Assembly: GCA_012800685.1 (NCBI GenBank)
Contig: JAAZIT010000346.1
Span: 1 to 9,020 of the forward strand
Direction: 5' to 3'
Source: Clostridiales bacterium
GTDB lineage: Bacteria; Bacillota; Clostridia; Oscillospirales; Ruminococcaceae
DNA length: 9,020 nucleotides
Of the stretch, positions 5,057-9,020 are shown one piece after another. Position 1 is the first letter of the stretch; every line of letters begins with the position of its first letter. Below the pieces are notes generated by a model that was given only the letters and a program-made list of their open reading frames with translations, searched no databases and was not told the DNA's origin. Position numbers and translations under genes: made by a program.

Positions 5057-7606
5057 TCACACCTTAACAGTACATAAAGACTTCATAGCATCTTCAACAA
5101 GAGTTGTAAGCTGTTGTGCAGTCATATCTGCTGGATAAATCGGTTCACCGTATGAAACCTCAATAGGGTATTTTCTCATTTTTCTAAAGTTAAAGAACTT
5201 TGGAAGCTTTTTGCCCTTTGGATAAACTTCATAAGCACCATTTATGTATGCGGGAATTATTGGAACATTGCTGTCAATAGCAAGCTGTGCAGCACCTTCT
5301 TTTAAAACCCCAAGATTTCCATCGTCACTTCTTGTACCCTCTGGGTGAATTAAAAGTCCCCATTTGTCAGCCAGCATAGTTTTACATCTTTGCATTAGAC
5401 TAACATTTATATTTCCTCTGTCCACAGGAATCATTCCACATACTCTAGTTAAACGCTTGCTGAAAGGAGATTTTTTGAAAAGCTCTTTCTTAGCCATACA
5501 ACAAAATTTTGAAAAACGTTCCTTTTTAAAGTTAATACTTAGCCATAGATAGTCAAAATTAGATAAGTGATTTGCACAAATAATATACCCACTATCTATT
5601 GGAAGAACTGCTTCTCCCTTAATCTTAACTTTATATATTATTCTTGCCCAGCCACAAAGATGCCTGAAAATACGATAGTCAGCAAGCTTTTTTGCCATTG
5701 GGTAGAGAAAAGAATTACTTTTTTCAACTCTGTCATTTTGAACATTTTCAGATTGCTTTGTTTCGATAATTCTTACCATATCTAAAATAGTCATATTATT
5801 TGTGAGAACGTCGTCCATTCTAACATTAAAAACATCTTCAATTTGTAAGGATAAATCAATAGCACTTAGTGAGTCGATACCTAGCTGTGAAAATGGCTTA
5901 GATGAGCCATCTATCATTGATTTGTCAATTTTCGAAACCTTTGATACAAGCTCAATAACACCATCAAATATATTTATAACTTCAGTTTTCTCGTTATCTT
6001 CAACTATTATTGCCGTATTTTCCATAACTGATTTTCTAAGTAAAAAACGCTTTGGCTTTTGAAGAGAAGTTTTAGGTATGGAATCAACAAAATGAACGTC
6101 CATTATTTTCATAGTTACATTTAATTTTCCGCCAATTTCAATTATTGACTTAGTAACGCTTTCGGCAATACCACCATTATCAAGTACAACAAAAGCATGA
6201 ACCTCGTCACAACCAACTGTAGAGGACGGAACACCACACACAACAAACTCTTTTACTCCTGCAATTCCATTGTAATGTGACTCAACCTCGTCAGGAATAA
6301 CTTTTTTACCGGTAGCTAAAACTATGTTATCCTTAACTCTTCCTGTGATGATATAGCGTCCTTTTTTATCAATTTGTCCTAGGTCGCCAGTTAAGAACCA
6401 GCCATTTTTAAAGGCATTTGTGGTTGAATCAGTATCTCTAAAATACCCTTTCATCATATAAGGGGATTTTATAAGTATTTCACCTGAATCACTTATTTTT
6501 AAAGTAACATCTGGATATGCTCTACCACAAGTATCTGTGGATAAAAAATCTCTTTGGTTTCCTATTGTAGGAATGTTAGTTTCGGTTGCACCATAGGTAA
6601 TAAGAAGTGTTAGGCCACAGCCGTAATAGAAATCTGCAACAGCTTTGTCAAGAGGCGCACCAGCTGAACAAATGATATCAAGTGCTCCACCAAATCCATC
6701 ATGTACGCTTTTAAATAGCTTTTTTCCTAGATTAACGCCAAATCTTTTGCGTAGGAAATAGCATACTGGAAAAAACATTTTAAATAGAAGCTTTGTTTTT
6801 CTGTTACTTTCTATTTTTCGCATAATTTGTGTAAAGAATAAATCAAGCATTTTTGGAACAGCAGGAAAAATCGTTGGTTTAAATTCAGCAAAAGTACCTA
6901 ATATTGCATCACTAGTAAGTGACTCAAGAAAACGAATTTCAGCACCAATAAGAAGAGGACCTATTAAAGTTGTTACCACTCCATAAATGTGACTGCAAGG
7001 TAAAAGTCCCAGAAAACGCCCATTAAGCCCAATGTTAATCTCGTTTAAACACATTTGTGTTGATTTAAGCATTGCCTCGTGAGTATGCATAATTCCAGCA
7101 GCTGTACGAGTAGTGCCTGATGAGAAAATAATATTAGCAATAGTTTCATCTGCATCTACAGTAGCCTTTGAACTAGAAGAAATTTTATGATTAAATCCAC
7201 TAAATAAAAGACTGAAATCATAAATGTTAAGAATTGGTGTTTGTGTTTTTTGATTAATTTTGCTAATTTGTTTTGGAGATGTGATTATTAATGAGACATC
7301 TGATGTTTTAAGAAGCTGTGAAATATCCTCGCCAGGAAGCATAGCGTCAATTAATACAGCGGTACAGCGTATATTAACAGCGGCTAAATATGAAATTATC
7401 CACTCAGGACAATTTTCGGATATAATTGCTATTCTGTCTCCAGCTTTTAAACCAGTCTCTGTAAGTTGAGTTGAAATACTTTCAACATTACTAAACATAT
7501 CTGAATATGTAATTATTCTATTTTCACCAGAATCCATTTTAATAGAAAGTGCGTTTCTATCCATGTTTTCTAGATTTGCCTCTTTTATTTGTTTATATAT
7601 ATTCAT
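5057..7606 (-). CDS. Trifunctional fusion: acyl-activating (AMP-forming) enzyme, acyl carrier protein, PlsC-type acyltransferase
   Basis: This is an 849-residue three-part lipid enzyme. Residues about 1-530 are an adenylate-forming (ANL) ligase: P-loop region FSSGTTRTAAG (161-171), YGATE (338-342), TGD (406-408), GRVKDNI (422-428) and the A10 lysine in SLQKPKR (K517). Residues about 540-617 are an acyl carrier domain with LGIDSL; Ser579 should carry phosphopantetheine. Residues about 635-849 are a PlsC/LPLAT acyltransferase with the NHLSNFD catalytic motif (His680, Asp685), GMIPVDR (724-730), HPEGTR (754-759) and VPIIPA. The likely job is to activate a fatty acid, hold it on the internal ACP and transfer it to a lysophospholipid or similar acceptor at the membrane. 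E. coli Aas joins related activities in the opposite order and without an ACP. The P-loop lacks its usual Gly, Pro and Lys (Arg167, Ala169, Ala170). The start is ATG 7606, with AAAGAGG seven bases upstream. It lies downstream of a marR gene, probably in one operon. Confidence 0.9.
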   Translation of the reverse strand: MNIYKQIKEANLENMDRNALSIKMDSGENRIITYSDMFSNVESISTQLTETGLKAGDRIAIISENCPEWIISYLAAVNIRCTAVLIDAMLPGEDISQLLKTSDVSLIITSPKQISKINQKTQTPILNIYDFSLLFSGFNHKISSSSKATVDADETIANIIFSSGTTRTAAGIMHTHEAMLKSTQMCLNEINIGLNGRFLGLLPCSHIYGVVTTLIGPLLIGAEIRFLESLTSDAILGTFAEFKPTIFPAVPKMLDLFFTQIMRKIESNRKTKLLFKMFFPVCYFLRKRFGVNLGKKLFKSVHDGFGGALDIICSAGAPLDKAVADFYYGCGLTLLITYGATETNIPTIGNQRDFLSTDTCGRAYPDVTLKISDSGEILIKSPYMMKGYFRDTDSTTNAFKNGWFLTGDLGQIDKKGRYIITGRVKDNIVLATGKKVIPDEVESHYNGIAGVKEFVVCGVPSSTVGCDEVHAFVVLDNGGIAESVTKSIIEIGGKLNVTMKIMDVHFVDSIPKTSLQKPKRFLLRKSVMENTAIIVEDNEKTEVINIFDGVIELVSKVSKIDKSMIDGSSKPFSQLGIDSLSAIDLSLQIEDVFNVRMDDVLTNNMTILDMVRIIETKQSENVQNDRVEKSNSFLYPMAKKLADYRIFRHLCGWARIIYKVKIKGEAVLPIDSGYIICANHLSNFDYLWLSINFKKERFSKFCCMAKKELFKKSPFSKRLTRVCGMIPVDRGNINVSLMQRCKTMLADKWGLLIHPEGTRSDDGNLGVLKEGAAQLAIDSNVPIIPAYINGAYEVYPKGKKLPKFFNFRKMRKYPIEVSYGEPIYPADMTAQQLTTLVEDAMKSLCTVKV

Positions 7607-7723
7607 TTAAAAACCTCTTTCTCTTTGCTGATATTTGAAATTTAAGCCTTGTATATTATCCGTGTTTATTGCATAAAGCTTATTCCTGCACAAATTGGTT
7701 GGATTATCTAAATGTACTTATCT

Positions 7724-8194
7724 TTAATCTTGAATCATTTTTGATTTTATATCGTCTGAAATATCTGAAAGCTTATTCATTAATGTAACAAGCTGTTTCA
7801 AATTCTCATTTCCTAATCTGCTAAGTGTTTCATTTAAAACAGTATCAACCCTTTCTTCGGCTTCTTCAAGAATTTTCTCTCCAGATGGAGTTAATTCAAC
7901 TATAATTCTACGTCGATTGTTTTTATCTGTTTCTCTTATAACATATCCTTTTTTCTCAAGGGAAGTGAATATCTGTGAAATTGCAGCCTTAGAAATGTGG
8001 GCTCTGCTTTGTATTTCGGCTAAGTCAACAAATTCTTCTTTGTCAATTGCATTAGTTGAAAGACCTGTCATAACTAAAAGTTCAGTCATGTTCACATCAT
8101 TCATTTTAGGGTAATCCAAACCATATTTTCTAAATCGAAACAATACTTGAATATATTCCTTTTTAAGCTCATCGTTTATCATTTCGGTATCCAT
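7724..8194 (-). CDS. MarR-family winged-helix transcriptional regulator
   Basis: This is a 156-residue regulator. The winged helix-turn-helix spans about residues 55-102: DLAEIQSRAHISKAAISQI is the helix-turn-helix, and LEKKGYVIRE leads to a wing with DKNNRRRIIVELTPSG, where the Asp and Arg residues of the MarR wing are present. Long flanking helices would form the dimer interface. Translation starts at ATG 8194, eight bases after AGGAGA. The fused lipid enzyme follows on the same strand after 117 bases with no terminator visible between them. Co-transcription and control of that gene are likely, as with MarR-type FabT for fatty acid synthesis, but this is by analogy only. A palindrome overlaps the expected transcription start of its own promoter, which suggests autorepression. 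The ligand is unknown; an acyl-CoA, acyl-ACP or fatty acid is possible. Confidence 0.88.
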   Translation of the reverse strand: MDTEMINDELKKEYIQVLFRFRKYGLDYPKMNDVNMTELLVMTGLSTNAIDKEEFVDLAEIQSRAHISKAAISQIFTSLEKKGYVIRETDKNNRRRIIVELTPSGEKILEEAEERVDTVLNETLSRLGNENLKQLVTLMNKLSDISDDIKSKMIQD

Positions 8195-8305
8195 TATTGT
8201 ACTCTCCTAACTTTTGCTATTTTGTACTTGTAATAGTTAAATTCTTATTTTCCTAAATTTATTTAAAAACATTTGATAGTTGTTTAATTCTGTAAAAAAT
8301 ATAAC

Positions 8306-8328
8306 AGTTAAACGGCTAACCGTTAACT
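8306..8328. promoter_or_regulatory. Candidate MarR operator palindrome
   Basis: Outer arms AGTTAA (8306-8311) and TTAACT (8323-8328) enclose an inner inverted repeat AACGG-CTAA-CCGTT (8311-8324). A further TTAACAG half-site follows at 8331-8337. The palindrome begins eight bases after the -10 box of the marR promoter and so covers the expected transcription start, a typical place for a MarR autorepressor. Which half-sites the protein uses cannot be told from the sequence. Confidence 0.5.
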
Positions 8329-8335
8329 ACTTAAC

Positions 8336-8364
8336 AGTATACTTTGTTTTGCACAAGATTTCAA
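8336..8364 (-). promoter_or_regulatory. Promoter of the marR-lipid enzyme unit
   Basis: On the minus strand TTGAAA (8364-8359) and TATACT (8341-8336) are 17 bases apart, close to the sigma-A consensus. Transcription would begin near 8329, giving a leader of roughly 135 bases before the marR start. The leader begins inside the candidate operator. Confidence 0.72.
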
Positions 8365-8498
8365 GTTATTTAACAATTTTTTTTGTGAATATTTCGTAAC
8401 ATTACATGTATTATTTTAAATTTTACAGCTACAAGAAAAGAAAATTAGAGTTAATCATATCGAAGAATTGTAAGTATTGGTATATCATTAAAAGATAG

Positions 8499-8560
8499 TG
8501 CCATACTAAAAGGGATTATAATAAAATTTTGAGGTGAAGGTATATGAATTCAGTATGGCA
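8499..8560. repeat. Inverted repeat bracketing the start of the FAD oxidoreductase gene
   Basis: TGCCATACT (8499-8507) and AGTATGGCA (8552-8560) are perfect 9-base inverted copies, 44 bases apart. The second copy lies within the first codons of the gene, and the ribosome binding site and ATG sit in the loop. It could be a two-site operator or an mRNA fold. Chance cannot be excluded. Confidence 0.35.
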
Positions 8561-9020
8561 TGAAAATGCGTCTATGCCAAGCTTCCCAAAGCTTGAGGGA
8601 GATATTAAAACAGAGGTTTTAATAATTGGTGGTGGTATTTCAGGAATACTTTGTGCGTATTTTTTGCAACAAGAAGGGGTGAAATATGTTCTTGTTGAAA
8701 GTGGAAAGATTTGTAGTGGTGCAACTAAAAATACAACTGCTAAAATTACTGCACAGCATGGTTTAGTTTATGATAAGCTCATTAAAGGTGTAGGACTTAA
8801 AAAAGCTGGTTTATATCTTAAAGCAAATCTTTTGGCTCTTGAAAAATATAAGTCACTATGCAAAGATATTGATTGCGATTTTGAACAAAAGGACTCGTAC
8901 GTTTATTCACTTGATAATCGTGATAAAATAAAGGGAGAGGTTGAAGCTTTAAAAAATCTAGGAATTTCGGCTAAATTTATTGATAAGGTTAATCTGCCAT
9001 TTAAAATAGAAGGGGCAGTA
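8544..9020 (+). CDS. FAD-dependent oxidoreductase (DAO/YhfW-like), N-terminal part; 3' end outside window
   Basis: The first 159 codons of a flavoprotein are visible and the gene continues beyond the right edge. The N-terminus has the FAD-binding Rossmann fold: VLIIGGGISGILCAYFL with the dinucleotide motif G29-G31-G34, then VLVES with Glu52 expected to bind the adenosine ribose. The stretch SGATKNTTAKITAQHG (58-73) and the leading PSFPKLEGD resemble YhfW-type members of the DAO oxidoreductase family. Those usually carry a C-terminal Rieske [2Fe-2S] domain, which cannot be checked here. The substrate is unknown. The start is supported by GAGGTGA (8531-8537), six bases before the ATG. The gene is divergent from marR; shared regulation is possible but not shown. 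Confidence 0.85.
   Translation, partial: MNSVWHENASMPSFPKLEGDIKTEVLIIGGGISGILCAYFLQQEGVKYVLVESGKICSGATKNTTAKITAQHGLVYDKLIKGVGLKKAGLYLKANLLALEKYKSLCKDIDCDFEQKDSYVYSLDNRDKIKGEVEALKNLGISAKFIDKVNLPFKIEGAV

Larger units (their letters stand above)
8195..8543. other. Divergent intergenic region between marR and the FAD oxidoreductase gene
   Basis: These 349 bases hold the marR promoter and its candidate operator (8306-8364) and, nearer the oxidoreductase gene, a TATAAT at 8517-8522. No good -35 box lies at the right distance from that TATAAT, and its expected start would fall almost on the ribosome binding site, so it is only a weak promoter candidate. A T8 run at 8377-8384 has no hairpin in front of it. 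No small ORF with a ribosome binding site was found. Confidence 0.7.

Noticed and set aside
5364..7469. Several plus-strand ORFs of 62 to 86 codons opposite the lipid enzyme (5364, 5567, 5802, 7260) and one opposite marR (7917)
   Set aside because: All are antisense to strongly supported domains and lack start signals.
7607..7723. Possible separate promoter or terminator between marR and the lipid enzyme gene
   Set aside because: Only poorly matching -35/-10 pairs and no stem with a T tract were found, so co-transcription is the simpler reading.
1..9020. Mobile elements, attachment sites, CRISPR arrays, tRNA or rRNA genes, riboswitches
   Set aside because: No direct repeat arrays, transposase-like frames, terminal inverted repeats, clover-leaf sequences or recognisable aptamer cores were seen by eye on either strand.

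Overview
The window is AT-rich, with purine-rich ribosome binding sites (AGGAGG, GAGGTGA) and consensus sigma-A-type promoters. It carries a secreted GH9 cellulase, a CsoR/CopA copper operon and a YhfW-like oxidoreductase. Together these suggest a low-GC, cellulose-degrading Firmicute of the Clostridia (Ruminococcus- or Clostridium-like). This is inferred from gene content and base composition; there is no rRNA or marker gene here to settle it.

Layout. (1) 1-1401, minus strand: the N-terminal part of an exported GH9 cellulase (signal peptide, CBM4-like module, Ig-like CelD_N module, start of the catalytic domain). The gene runs off the left edge. (2) 1402-1803: an AT-rich divergent control region with a minus-strand promoter for the cellulase, an orphan hairpin, and a promoter for the copper operon with a CsoR-type operator inside its spacer. 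(3) 1804-4635, plus strand: csoR, then copA. The copA reading frame ends in a complete CopZ-like copper chaperone domain, which also has its own ribosome binding site and ATG. A small hydrophilic ORF follows (4687-4827), then a bidirectional terminator (4901-4937) shared with the convergent lipid gene. (4) 4938-5056: no recognisable gene. (5) 5057-8194, minus strand: a MarR-family regulator and, 117 bases downstream, an 849-residue fusion of acyl-activating enzyme, acyl carrier protein and PlsC acyltransferase. (6) 8195-8543: a divergent control region with a strong marR promoter and a palindromic candidate operator. (7) 8544-9020, plus strand: the start of a FAD-dependent oxidoreductase that runs off the right edge.

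How the parts work together. In the copper unit, CsoR should release its operator when it binds Cu(I). That would switch on its own gene and the CopA efflux pump, with the fused or separately translated HMA domain delivering copper. In the lipid unit, the MarR protein probably controls itself and the fused enzyme. That enzyme has the parts to activate a fatty acid, hold it on its own ACP and transfer it to a lysophospholipid-type acceptor. No mobile elements, CRISPR arrays, tRNAs or rRNAs were seen.

The two most unusual points are the copA/copZ junction and the acyl-activating/ACP/PlsC fusion. At the junction, a good internal start lies just after an A7 tract, and either a one-base gain or a one-base loss in that tract would split the fusion. 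The lipid fusion has an altered adenylate-forming P-loop.
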